Of a stretch of DNA of 34,346 bases, positions 1 to 7,639 are shown one piece after another (positions within the stretch are counted from its first letter, which is position 1; each line of letters begins with the position of its first letter). Made by a program: the position numbers and the translations under genes. The DNA comes from Candidatus Cloacimonadota bacterium (GTDB lineage Bacteria; Cloacimonadota; Cloacimonadia; Cloacimonadales; Cloacimonadaceae). The notes under the pieces are model-generated. The model worked only from the letters and a program-made list of their open reading frames with translations. It did not search any database and was not told the DNA's origin. Location of the stretch: NCBI GenBank assembly GCA_028681035.1, contig JAQUJJ010000025.1, positions 1 to 34,346 of the forward strand, given 5' to 3'.

Positions 1-126
1 AACAATGTCTTTTTCATTGTTCCTCCATATTATGATCTTTACATAAGCTAAAGATTGTCAGATTTATGTCAAGCAATATTTTCGCGCCTCTACCTAAGAT
101 GCCGTGCCTCCCTCCTCATTGCTTTG
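1..126. other. Host flank left of the prophage
   Basis: This stretch lies outside the inferred prophage end and ends with the target duplication CTTTG. I see no convincing gene in it. A perfect 7-bp inverted repeat (AACAATG at 1-7, CATTGTT at 15-21, loop 8-14) sits at its edge and may be a hairpin of a neighbouring host transcript. Joining this flank to the other one, with one CTTTG copy removed, leaves a reading frame open for about 64 codons. That is too short to prove that a host gene was interrupted. Confidence 0.6.
122..126. repeat. Target-site duplication, left copy
   Basis: The 5 bases CTTTG directly precede the inverted terminal repeat that starts at 127. The same 5 bases directly follow the opposite terminal repeat at 34221-34225. 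Mu-family transposases make 5-bp duplications, so the length fits the MuA-type transposase encoded inside. Confidence 0.85.
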
Positions 127-155
127 TATGCGTTCTCACTTATTTTTTCAAATCG
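127..155 (+). repeat. Prophage right-end inverted terminal repeat
   Basis: The end begins TATGCGTTCTCAC and continues through a T-run to TTCAAAT. The reverse complement of 34192-34220 matches it at 20 of 29 positions, including GTTCTCAC and TTCAAAT. Both terminal copies have 9 bases between TCAC and CAAA, whereas the internal copies have 8. It is probably the outermost transposase-binding site. The element ends in TA rather than the TG/CA dinucleotide of Mu. Confidence 0.8.
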
Positions 156-360
156 TATCACCAATTTTTCAAATCGGCGTTTTTGCTGGACTGCGATATC
201 ACGATTTTTTCAAAACGATATCACGATTTTTTCAAATGGAATTTCACGACTTTTTCAAATGGTTTTCTTAAGCGAAATCAGCGGAACAGGTTACGGATTT
301 CTAACTCACAAACTGGTAAAACAGAGCTGAATCAGGGCAGAATATCATGATTATTTCAAC
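127..360 (+). repeat. Right-end array of transposase-type binding repeats
   Basis: Six copies of the pattern TCAC-N8/9-CAAA lie in one orientation, with TCAC at 136, 158, 199, 221, 244 and, degenerate as TCAT, at 345. The copies at 199, 221 and 244 are 22-23 bp apart and share TATCACGATTTTTTCAAA-like sequence. This resembles the 22-bp R1-R3 sites of Mu, which contain TTTCAC and CGAAAA halves. An inverted copy lies near the other end at 34068-34089. I infer MuA-type transposase binding. Short open frames across this array look accidental. Confidence 0.7.
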
Positions 361-465
361 TGGATTTCGCATAGCTTTGTATGGCTTGCGATTAAGGTCG
401 TAACTCATTCAATCTGATTGTACATCGAGACATTGATCATTCTTATCATATTGAGCGGAAAGGAC

Positions 466-500
466 TTGACCTCCTTTGCGAGGGGTGCATAGTAGCACCC
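466..500 (+). promoter_or_regulatory. Candidate promoter and hairpin before the right-end gene
   Basis: TTGACC (466-471) is followed after 16 bases by CATAGT (488-493), a plausible but weak sigma70-like pair. A perfect 6-bp inverted repeat, GGGTGC (483-488) with GCACCC (495-500), overlaps the -10 region and could be an operator or an RNA hairpin in the leader. The rest of 361-537 shows no gene. Confidence 0.35.
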
Positions 501-537
501 ATAAATCAACAGTCGGGTAACCGAGAAGGAGATCAAG

Positions 538-852
538 ATGACCAAGCAAAACAAGAATCGCAAAGGCCAGGCAACGCTGGAGGAGATGGTGAAATCAGGC
601 AGCCAACTCATTCTGATGCATGATGATGGGACTGAGCAGCCAATCGAAGATATAGCGCAGGCTGATCCCTATGCTGGCGAAGTCCACTACAAGAGCTGGT
701 GGAATCAGTTCCGAGGCCCCTGGCTACAGTCGGAGAAGATGACCGAGGATGAGATCAAAACCCGAGCCGATGATGCATGGGAATGCGGAGACTACAAAGA
801 GATGATCAACTTGATGGCGGAGCTGATCTGCAGGCTCGAAAAGAAGCGATAA
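538..852 (+). CDS. Right-end accessory protein, unknown function
   Basis: This 104-residue protein is not one I recognise. It is hydrophilic and rich in acidic residues and tryptophan (W65, W66, W73 region, then DDAWECGD), with no signal peptide, membrane segment or known catalytic motif. The start is well supported by GAAGGAG 7 bases upstream of the ATG. It is transcribed from the right terminus towards the late operon and is separated from it by a hairpin terminator. In Mu the same place, beside the right end, holds the com/mom anti-restriction genes, so an accessory or anti-host role is possible. That is inference from position only, with no sequence similarity to Mom seen. Confidence 0.75.
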   Translation: MTKQNKNRKGQATLEEMVKSGSQLILMHDDGTEQPIEDIAQADPYAGEVHYKSWWNQFRGPWLQSEKMTEDEIKTRADDAWECGDYKEMINLMAELICRLEKKR

Positions 853-872
853 TCAGTATCTGATCCAATCAT

Positions 873-893
873 AAACCCGGATTTACCGGGTTT
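873..893. terminator. Bidirectional hairpin terminator between convergent genes
   Basis: AAACCCGG (873-880), loop ATTTA, then CCGGGTTT (886-893) form a perfect 8-bp stem followed by a pyrimidine-rich run. It lies between the stop of the + strand right-end gene and the end of the - strand late operon, so it can serve both. Confidence 0.8.
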
Positions 894-905
894 CTCTCTT
901 GGGCA

Positions 906-1562
906 TCATTTGGCGAGGGCAAGGAGCTTGTAGAAGGGATCGGTAGCAGTATAGACTTGGCTGATCCCAATCAGGACGGTTACCAGATTTCCTTCAATCT
1001 TGACATCAGCTAGGTAGAGGAAAGCGTCACACTGGTTGGTCAGGATGACGTGGGGCAGCTCCTGATACTCATTATCCAAGATGTGGGTGATGATCTTGTC
1101 TTCACTCAGCTTGGCAGGGCTGGATTGGCTGTTGTCTCCCATTCCTTTATCCTGATCCTGAAGCTCGTATTGTAGCTTAGTGAGTGAGAGAAGGCCGTTC
1201 TGCAGGTGCTCAGTGCCGATGGCTTCATTGGCGATCTTGCTTCCTGTAACTACTCCATCCAGGATGTGATTGCCGTAGATGCAGTTGTTCTGCAAGCCTC
1301 GGGCATCAAGCTTCCCGATCGTACATGTCTTGCCACTGAACTGGCCGAGAGGATTGCCCAGGTTATCCCAGAGTTCATAGAAGCCGCAGTCGGACTCGTT
1401 TTGAATGTCTATGGCATAGTAACCGGAGTCAGGAACAGTCTCGATCAGATGCTTTCCTTCAGCCCAGGATTGTCCAGGCCTGAGGAGTCGGATATCCACT
1501 CCAGATTGAGGCTTCCGTTCGGTGCCTTCCATTGTATAATAGCTGATTGCGAACTTGTACAT
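906..1562 (-). CDS. Tail-tip or tail-fibre-like protein
   Basis: This 218-residue protein is the last gene of the late operon, where tail fibre and receptor-binding proteins usually lie. The middle (roughly residues 95-135) has short repeating turns such as IYGNHILDGVVTGSKIANEAIG, a pattern common in phage fibre shafts where successive turns form beta-structure. The N-terminal part (residues 1-75) looks beta-rich and may attach to the tail. AGGAG lies 5 bases before the ATG. I infer a fibre or tip component. The exact family is not recognised, and a base protein without receptor binding is an alternative. Confidence 0.5.
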   Translation of the reverse strand: MYKFAISYYTMEGTERKPQSGVDIRLLRPGQSWAEGKHLIETVPDSGYYAIDIQNESDCGFYELWDNLGNPLGQFSGKTCTIGKLDARGLQNNCIYGNHILDGVVTGSKIANEAIGTEHLQNGLLSLTKLQYELQDQDKGMGDNSQSSPAKLSEDKIITHILDNEYQELPHVILTNQCDAFLYLADVKIEGNLVTVLIGISQVYTATDPFYKLLALAK

Positions 1563-1589
1563 GTATGCTCCTATGGTGGTTTTCTATGC

Positions 1590-2045
1590 TTAGGTCTGAC
1601 TGGTCACCGTCTCGTCAAAGTCGGTGATTATGATGATGCCGAAGTCGATATAGCCGGGACTGCCTATGTATCTCGATTCTAGGCTGAACTTGACCTTGGT
1701 GGGATACTCGTGCAGGTCATCCGGACACTTGGGCAGTTGAGAGATAGTGACTGGGAACTGGCTGTTGATGCTGTTGTAGGCAGTGTATTCCAGATAGAGT
1801 CGACCGGGACTGAGGAGGAAGCTCATCAGGCTATAGTATTCGGATGGTTCGAGTACCGCTTCCAGATCGAAGGAGTCTTCCCGGTAGGCTTCCCTTCTGT
1901 GGGTAATAGTGGGATCGTATGCGTTCTTCTTCTCAATGCGATACTTCTGAGAGGGGCTGTATTCGATCTGCCCATTGGGACAGAAGAAGTAGTTGATGCC
2001 CTCATCAGCCCAACGGATGAGCTTGAAGCCCTTTATAATAGCCAT
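1590..2045 (-). CDS. Phage tail protein, unknown family
   Basis: This 151-residue protein overlaps the end of the upstream hub gene by 13 bases and sits between it and the fibre-like gene, so it belongs to the tail-tip module. It has an aromatic, beta-rich composition (YYSLMSFLLSPGRLYLEY near the middle) without membrane segments or enzyme motifs. AAGGTGAAGG precedes the ATG. A small tail-tip or distal tail component is likely from context. I do not recognise a specific family. Confidence 0.55.
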   Translation of the reverse strand: MAIIKGFKLIRWADEGINYFFCPNGQIEYSPSQKYRIEKKNAYDPTITHRREAYREDSFDLEAVLEPSEYYSLMSFLLSPGRLYLEYTAYNSINSQFPVTISQLPKCPDDLHEYPTKVKFSLESRYIGSPGYIDFGIIIITDFDETVTSQT

Positions 2046-3520
2046 GCCTTCACCTTGTATTCATCATCTATGTAGTTACGCTCCAGTTCGGTTATGGCAT
2101 AGATCTTATTCTGGATGCGTATCTTGGACTGGAGTGAGAGATTGTATTTACTTAGTTGATCGATGACTGCTTCGCAGCTCCACTTGGAGTCATGAAAGTC
2201 GATCAGGTAGTCTTTGATCCTGCTCTGGAGTTGAGTGGTATCCCCTGCCAGGATATCCAGGCAGTTGATCTCCGGCTTCTCCGGGTTGCCCCGCTTGCTT
2301 ACGAAGCTGACAACATCCTCTTCATCGATGTCAATGATCGCACTGGTATAGGCATCCTTGTTCTTGAACACAATCTGACCTTGGGGATTGCTGAAGATGG
2401 TGGCATTGTATAGCATAAGCATGGCCTGCAGAGCCTTGATGTTATCGGTCTGTTCATCACTGTAGTTCTCATAAGCCTTGCCCGGCGATAACCGAGCCGG
2501 GAAGAGATTGCCATGAAAATGAGCTTCGATCCAGTGATCCACATACTGACTGCTGTCATAGGCTCGACCTTCGATCAAGCCTCCGGATACGAGGTTATTG
2601 TAGAGGGTACTCTCCGGAACACCATGCTCCAGAAAGAAGCCCAAGAACTCGTTATGGGCATTGGAGAGGGAAGCGAGGTCTTCCACCCAGTCGGTCTTCT
2701 CGTCATACTCGATTACTACAGGACAGATGTTGTTATAGAAAGTATAGATGCGGCCTCGATAGCGACCTTGATATCTGGTGGTGGCAGGACTGGGATAGGT
2801 GGCTATGATGATCTTCTTATAGGCAAAGATGAAGCGAGCCCTGAAGCTAACCATATCAAAGAGATAGCCCCAGATCGGACCCGGCCAGCCGGTGCTGTCA
2901 AAAGTGTAAGTCCATCCTCCGGTAGGGTTGGGAAAAGCGATCAGATCATCGAAGTCGATATGGGCGATGGTGATGAGATCGCCTGTACCGATGTTCAGTG
3001 TAGGCAGATTGAACTGGTTGGTATAGGGGATGTCGATGGCTATCTTCTGCTCGATATCTTGCAGGAAGTAACCCAGTATCCAGTTAGGCTGATATCCGGC
3101 CGTTAGCGAATAGTAGTGAGTGAGATCTGAGTACAGGGAAAGCAGCTTTATCTTATCGTAACAGGTGATCTTGAGGATGCCGGAGGATACGTCGAAGGAT
3201 AGCTGTGAGGTATCTATAATGCCGGAGAAGAACAGGCTGTTATCCCGATAGACCTTGACCTCAAAGTGCGAGATGTAACGTTCATGCTCGTTATTGCCAG
3301 AGAGGATGTTATCCTGTATCCAGGTAGTGGGAAAGCACTCAAAGATCAACCGCTTGGGTTCACGACTGTAGTTCGAGACCGACTGCAGCTTATCGGCTGA
3401 GACAGATAGGCTGATGATGGCTCTGTTGGTGGTAGTATCGGTAAGACTGTACTTGACCTGGTTATAGTCGGGAGCATCGGTCTTGCCCTGGATGAAGTCG
3501 ATCTTGAAGAGGTTGGGCAT
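2033..3520 (-). CDS. Tail hub / distal tail protein
   Basis: This 495-residue protein follows the tape measure directly (TAATG overlap of stop and start), the standard place for distal-tail and hub proteins. The N-terminal 130 residues show alternating beta-strands with SFDVSSGILKITCYDKIKLL. The C-terminal part contains the 'GQIVFKNKDAY' and 'SKYNLSLQSKIRIQNKIYAITELERNY' segments seen in gp27/gp44-like hub proteins that build a beta-ring at the tail tip. These resemblances are by eye. Its role would be to close the tail tube and anchor the tip proteins encoded after it. Confidence 0.6.
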   Translation of the reverse strand: MPNLFKIDFIQGKTDAPDYNQVKYSLTDTTTNRAIISLSVSADKLQSVSNYSREPKRLIFECFPTTWIQDNILSGNNEHERYISHFEVKVYRDNSLFFSGIIDTSQLSFDVSSGILKITCYDKIKLLSLYSDLTHYYSLTAGYQPNWILGYFLQDIEQKIAIDIPYTNQFNLPTLNIGTGDLITIAHIDFDDLIAFPNPTGGWTYTFDSTGWPGPIWGYLFDMVSFRARFIFAYKKIIIATYPSPATTRYQGRYRGRIYTFYNNICPVVIEYDEKTDWVEDLASLSNAHNEFLGFFLEHGVPESTLYNNLVSGGLIEGRAYDSSQYVDHWIEAHFHGNLFPARLSPGKAYENYSDEQTDNIKALQAMLMLYNATIFSNPQGQIVFKNKDAYTSAIIDIDEEDVVSFVSKRGNPEKPEINCLDILAGDTTQLQSRIKDYLIDFHDSKWSCEAVIDQLSKYNLSLQSKIRIQNKIYAITELERNYIDDEYKVKAWLL

Positions 3521-6498
3521 TAGACTTCGCTCCTGATCATCTTGCCGGTATCGGCGATCTCCGAGACCTTGACCGGGTCATTGGAGAGTGGATCGACCTT
3601 CACCTCGATGATGGGCTTGGAGTCCATAACCGTTTGCTTGAGTGAGACGATCTCGTCTTTAAGAGCGGCAATCAGGTCGATCAGGGTATTCATACCGCCT
3701 CCGGAAGAGATAGCCCCACCAGCGGCATAATATGAGCCCATATTGCTGGGAATAGGCACTGAAGGAACTGGCATCCCTGCGAAAGCGAGTTTCACCTGAT
3801 TCAAAGGTGCGAAGTTGAGGAAGTCAAAGAGGTTCCTGCCCAGTGCCTTGACTCGATCCTTAGCGGTGACGTATTCGTCACCTTCGGCCTCGATCAGAAT
3901 ACCTCCCTGGTTATGGGAGGGTCCGGTTAAGAGACCTCCGGTAGCTTTCTTCTCAAACTTGGTAGCACTGATCCTGGCGATGTTGGAGATACCGGCTGCC
4001 ATCGCAGCTGCTGCAGCCGCCACAGCCAGACCGGGTCCCACTACGGGAATGCCGATCATGGACTTATAGGCTCCGATAGCGGCAGAGAAGGTATCCACAT
4101 AACCCTGAGCCATAGCCGATGCTTTCCAGAGCTTGAAGCCACGCTCGGTGTCTTTATCCTGGGCTGCAGCCAGATCACCGAAGATCTTGGAGATGCCACT
4201 GGCTACCTGCAGTTGGTGATTGGTTCTGAGAGTATTCAGTGTCTCCTGCTTCTGACGTTCGATCTCGACTTCAGTATAGCCAGCCTCCAGGAGTTTGGCT
4301 CTCATCTTCTCGTAATAGCGATCTACTTCAAGTAGCTGCTTGCTATAGCTATCACCTATGTTATCGAGATCACGAGAATAGAACTCGTCCCGGATATCCT
4401 GTAGTTCTTGTAGCTTAGCTTTCTCTTCATCCTGACGTTCCTGGAGAAGTTTGACGTGCCGGGCATCTATCTCGGCTGTCTGGGCTTGGATGAGCTGCTG
4501 TTCTTCCTGAGGCAGGTTCTGCAGAGCCCAGGCATAATACTCTTCCATACTGGCCTTGAGAGCAGTGTAGGAATCGACTCCCAAGTTCTCCAGATTAGAG
4601 AAGTAGTCGATCTCAGCCTTGTATCTGGCTTGGACAGCATCCTTCTCTTTGGTGGTGATCTCGTAATTCTGTTGGGTTTTCCAGGCATCAAGGTTCTCGA
4701 TAGCTTGACGCTCGGCTTCACTGCCATCTTGAGTGAACTCCCTGATCAGAGTTAGTCTTCTCTGATATTCGGCTTCATTGCGAGCAGTCTCAGTCTGTCT
4801 CAGCCTGGCAAGCTCTTCCATCAAGCGTAACGCTTCCTTGCGTCTCGCTTCCGCTTCCGAGGCTGCCGGATTGGGTATCGTGCTGCCACCTCCACCGCCA
4901 GAACCACCTGTAGGTTGAAATGTCAGATCTGGAGCATCGAGCATCGCTTGTCTATAAGCTGCCCCGATCTGCTGCAGATCGTTCTTGGCAGCCTGCAGTT
5001 GTCCGGTTAATGCCCCAAACTGATTGAGCCTTCTCTCTAGCTTAAGCCACTCACCATCATTACCGAAATAGGATGCAGGATTAAAGCCCATAGCATTACG
5101 GTCACTGGTCAGGAACTCCCAGTCCACCGAGTTCATAAGCTGCTGTTTACGGGCTCGGACCCTATCCACCTCAGCTTGTTGGGAGTCGATCTCGATCTGC
5201 AGTTCGGCTACCTTCCTGATCTGGGCATTATACTTCTCGCCATAGATCTCGGCTATCTTCTTCTGCACCAGGGCATCGGAAGCGTTACGCAGGGCAGTTG
5301 CCAGGTTATTGTAGGCTGAGGTCTCCAGGTTAATATTGCCTAGATACTCGGAGTAGTTATCATTCAAGGACTTGATGACGTTCTTCATCTCCCGCTTGTC
5401 TGCGGATGTGAGTGAAGTGGCAGAGCGAAGCTCCAGTAATCGATTAGCCAAGAGACTGAACTTCTCGGCTTCGACTGAGACCTGACGCTCTGCATCCTTG
5501 ATCTCGTCTTTCATGCTCCTCTGGGCAACACTAACCTCATCAGTCTTGGTGGAAGCCGCAGCCAGTCCGAAGCCTAAGGCACTCAATACACCCACAGCAA
5601 TACCTATGATGCCAGCTACCGGGTTCATGGCTACCTGCAGGGCATGATAGGCGGCTGTGAGAGCGGTTACCGCAGTGGTGACAGTTCCGATAACCGGTAT
5701 GGCTATCACAATCCCTGCCACGAAGCCCTTCATCACAGGAGACAGGCTGTTATAGGCATCCATCAGCAGCTTCAAGCCCTTGAGGAGAGGATTGATCAGA
5801 GTGGTCAGCATATCGCCCACCGTCTCTTGAATATCTCCCCAGGCATTAGCATTCTGCAAGCGAAGATCAGCCAGAGCAGTAGCTGTGCCGCCATAGTCCT
5901 CACCAAGCTTCTCCACCAGATAGGATACCCCTTCTGTCTTCAAACGGGTATCATCAAGCTCAATGCCGTATCTGCCCAACATCTCAGTATGACCATTCAA
6001 TGCCCGACCCATGAGATCAAAGGCGGACTCCACGCTCATCCCGGTGGCTTTATTGGCCTCGGTGAAGTCTAACAGAACGGGCACAAGTTGTTGAATCTCG
6101 TCCTTGTTCAGTTTGAAGGTCTGGGAAAGCTTGGACATCAGTGACAGCAGCTTGTCATCCTCGAAGTTGGTGACTTGCTGCATCGAGGAAGCGAAGTTGC
6201 CCATCTCACCAGCCGCTTCACCAAAGGCTACCGAAGCCAGAGTCATAGCCTGTCTTTGACCAAGGGAGGCATCTAGCAGACCATTCATAGATCTGACCAG
6301 GCCGCCTACCACCTGCAATACTCCATCCACTGCGATCTTCACGTCACGAATGGTAGCCAGAGCCTGTTCCGCAGTTATCTTAACCGTAGCAGGCTTCTCC
6401 ACCGCAGACTGGGCGGACTCCGCCTCCTGCTTGACTTCAGCAAGCTTGAGACTGGCATCATTGGTGACGAGGACGAGTTTAAAGGTTAGGTCTGGCAT
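3520..6498 (-). CDS. Tail tape measure protein
   Basis: This 992-residue protein is the longest of the late operon and fixes tail length. It has the expected layout: charged coiled-coil segments (about 330-450 and 555-760), a hydrophobic stretch around 255-320 rich in Ala, Val, Gly and Ile, and a second Ala-rich hydrophobic segment near 820-860. A C-terminal TGGLLTGPSHNQGGI/EGDEYV motif typical of tape measures follows. A glycine linker (GGSGGGGGS) lies near 535. No lytic transglycosylase or peptidase domain is obvious. The tail chaperone gene lies upstream but is separated from it by two methyltransferase genes and a + strand gene. Confidence 0.9.
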   Translation of the reverse strand: MPDLTFKLVLVTNDASLKLAEVKQEAESAQSAVEKPATVKITAEQALATIRDVKIAVDGVLQVVGGLVRSMNGLLDASLGQRQAMTLASVAFGEAAGEMGNFASSMQQVTNFEDDKLLSLMSKLSQTFKLNKDEIQQLVPVLLDFTEANKATGMSVESAFDLMGRALNGHTEMLGRYGIELDDTRLKTEGVSYLVEKLGEDYGGTATALADLRLQNANAWGDIQETVGDMLTTLINPLLKGLKLLMDAYNSLSPVMKGFVAGIVIAIPVIGTVTTAVTALTAAYHALQVAMNPVAGIIGIAVGVLSALGFGLAAASTKTDEVSVAQRSMKDEIKDAERQVSVEAEKFSLLANRLLELRSATSLTSADKREMKNVIKSLNDNYSEYLGNINLETSAYNNLATALRNASDALVQKKIAEIYGEKYNAQIRKVAELQIEIDSQQAEVDRVRARKQQLMNSVDWEFLTSDRNAMGFNPASYFGNDGEWLKLERRLNQFGALTGQLQAAKNDLQQIGAAYRQAMLDAPDLTFQPTGGSGGGGGSTIPNPAASEAEARRKEALRLMEELARLRQTETARNEAEYQRRLTLIREFTQDGSEAERQAIENLDAWKTQQNYEITTKEKDAVQARYKAEIDYFSNLENLGVDSYTALKASMEEYYAWALQNLPQEEQQLIQAQTAEIDARHVKLLQERQDEEKAKLQELQDIRDEFYSRDLDNIGDSYSKQLLEVDRYYEKMRAKLLEAGYTEVEIERQKQETLNTLRTNHQLQVASGISKIFGDLAAAQDKDTERGFKLWKASAMAQGYVDTFSAAIGAYKSMIGIPVVGPGLAVAAAAAAMAAGISNIARISATKFEKKATGGLLTGPSHNQGGILIEAEGDEYVTAKDRVKALGRNLFDFLNFAPLNQVKLAFAGMPVPSVPIPSNMGSYYAAGGAISSGGGMNTLIDLIAALKDEIVSLKQTVMDSKPIIEVKVDPLSNDPVKVSEIADTGKMIRSEV

Positions 6499-6505
6499 AT
6501 TCTAA

Positions 6506-6533
6506 TTGACATTCTTTACACTTGGTTTTCAAT
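6506..6533 (+). promoter_or_regulatory. Candidate promoter of the lone + strand gene
   Basis: TTGACA (6506-6511), a 16-base spacer and TTCAAT (6528-6533) form a sigma70-like pair just upstream of the + strand gene at 6560. The location outside the tape measure coding frame and in AT-rich sequence supports it. Confidence 0.45.
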
Positions 6534-6559
6534 GGAGTAATAACTTGAAGGAGTAAGAA

Positions 6560-6862
6560 ATGACGAACAAAATAAAGAACTTAACCGATCTTAGAAGAGA
6601 ATTGGGTTTAAGAACTAAATATGATGAGCTCAAGTGGTCGTCAGAGTTTATCTTTGAATTGATTAAGGAGCTTCCATCTTGGGAAACAGATGACGTTATT
6701 GAGGGGTATAAAGAAATTGTACGATCTTTGAATGAGACTCCCCAATTAGAAACATCAGATACGGAGTCATTCCATAGGAAGGCCGATGTTGATGAGTTGA
6801 ACAAGGTGTTGTCCGTATATAGAGACGAATTGCACAATCGTAGAGTACCAATTCCTAAATAA
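6560..6862 (+). CDS. Moron-like small protein, unknown function
   Basis: This 100-residue protein is encoded against the late operon, in a pocket between the tape measure and a Dam-type gene. It is AT-rich compared with its neighbours, has an AAGGAG site 6 bases before the ATG and its own likely promoter. These are the hallmarks of a moron, a gene added to a prophage and expressed independently. The product is soluble, charged and probably helical (KIKNLTDLRREL, SSEFIFELIKEL), with no motif I know. A - strand frame over the same bases (6529-6837) lacks a ribosome site and is judged spurious. Expression from the lysogen and a role in host fitness or superinfection immunity are guesses. Confidence 0.7.
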   Translation: MTNKIKNLTDLRRELGLRTKYDELKWSSEFIFELIKELPSWETDDVIEGYKEIVRSLNETPQLETSDTESFHRKADVDELNKVLSVYRDELHNRRVPIPK

Positions 6863-7639
6863 TCAGTAGTTTCTAATCAACAACTCAATCTCAGTCTGGA
6901 AAGCTCCAGATACTGAGTATTGAGTCTCGACTTCTTCAATGATGCAGCCATTGTATAGCTGTTTAATGTAAGGATCGTTGTTGTAGGATAGCAGGAACTT
7001 GCCCTTGATCTGTTTCAAGGCTTCCGCCAGCTCTTCATGCTGGTTGAAGGCATCCGCGTCCTCACGCTCGTAGATGTGCTCCTTGGTATAGTAGGGAGGG
7101 TCCAGATAGAAGAACGTATGGGGCTGGTCGAACCGGGAAACGATCTTCTCCCAGGGCTGCTTTTCGATAATCACATGGCGCAGGCGTTCCGAGGCTTCCT
7201 TCACCTTGTCCAGGTTGCGGAGGGGCATGTACTTGTAGCCCTGATTGACACAGAAGTTCTTACTGCGTGAGCCATAGCTGCAGGCGAGGTTGTAGTAGAA
7301 CTTGATCGCTCTCTCCAACTCGGTTCTGGGCTCATGTTTCATGAAGTTATCGAACATCTCTCTGGCGATAAGGTAGTTGTTCAGCTCGGTTACGAAAGCT
7401 TCGGGATGCTGTTTGATGTACTTCCAGAAGTTGACTAGATCACCATTGATATCGTTATAGACTTCAGTATATCGACTTTTCTTGGACAACTGCCAGTCTT
7501 CCTTGTTGGCACTCTTCCCGAATAGTATCCAGGCAGCACCGCCAAAGACTTCGCAGTAGATGTCATGCTTGGGTATGAGGGGCAGGATCTTCTTGCGGAG
7601 GATACGCTTACCGCCTACCCAGGAGATGATGCTGTTCAT
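6863..7639 (-). CDS. dam: Dam-type adenine-N6 DNA methyltransferase (second copy)
   Basis: This 258-residue protein is of the D12 class adenine methyltransferase family, the class of E. coli Dam and T4 Dam, which methylates adenine in short targets using S-adenosylmethionine. Motif X is SWVGGKRIL (residues 6-14), motif I is EVFGGAAWIL (30-39), and the catalytic motif IV is DPPY at 180-183, preceded by FFYL. Length is normal for the family. Its ATG overlaps the stop of the upstream paralogue (ATGA), so the two are co-translated. The paralogues differ strongly in the central target-recognition region, which suggests different target sites. The likely role is protecting phage DNA from host restriction or altering regulation. 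Confidence 0.9.
   Translation of the reverse strand: MNSIISWVGGKRILRKKILPLIPKHDIYCEVFGGAAWILFGKSANKEDWQLSKKSRYTEVYNDINGDLVNFWKYIKQHPEAFVTELNNYLIAREMFDNFMKHEPRTELERAIKFYYNLACSYGSRSKNFCVNQGYKYMPLRNLDKVKEASERLRHVIIEKQPWEKIVSRFDQPHTFFYLDPPYYTKEHIYEREDADAFNQHEELAEALKQIKGKFLLSYNNDPYIKQLYNGCIIEEVETQYSVSGAFQTEIELLIRNY

Noticed and set aside
134..262. Short regular repeats that could suggest a CRISPR array
   Set aside because: Units are ~22 bp with almost no spacers and occur inverted at the other prophage end, so they are transposase-type binding sites.
55..350. Two overlapping + strand reading frames of about 90 codons at the left edge
   Set aside because: They run across the host junction and the end-binding repeats, use repeat-encoded Phe/Ser-rich sequence and have no ribosome site.
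6529..6837. A - strand frame of 102 codons opposite the lone + strand gene
   Set aside because: No ribosome site and Ser-rich composition, while the + strand frame has AAGGAG and a promoter.
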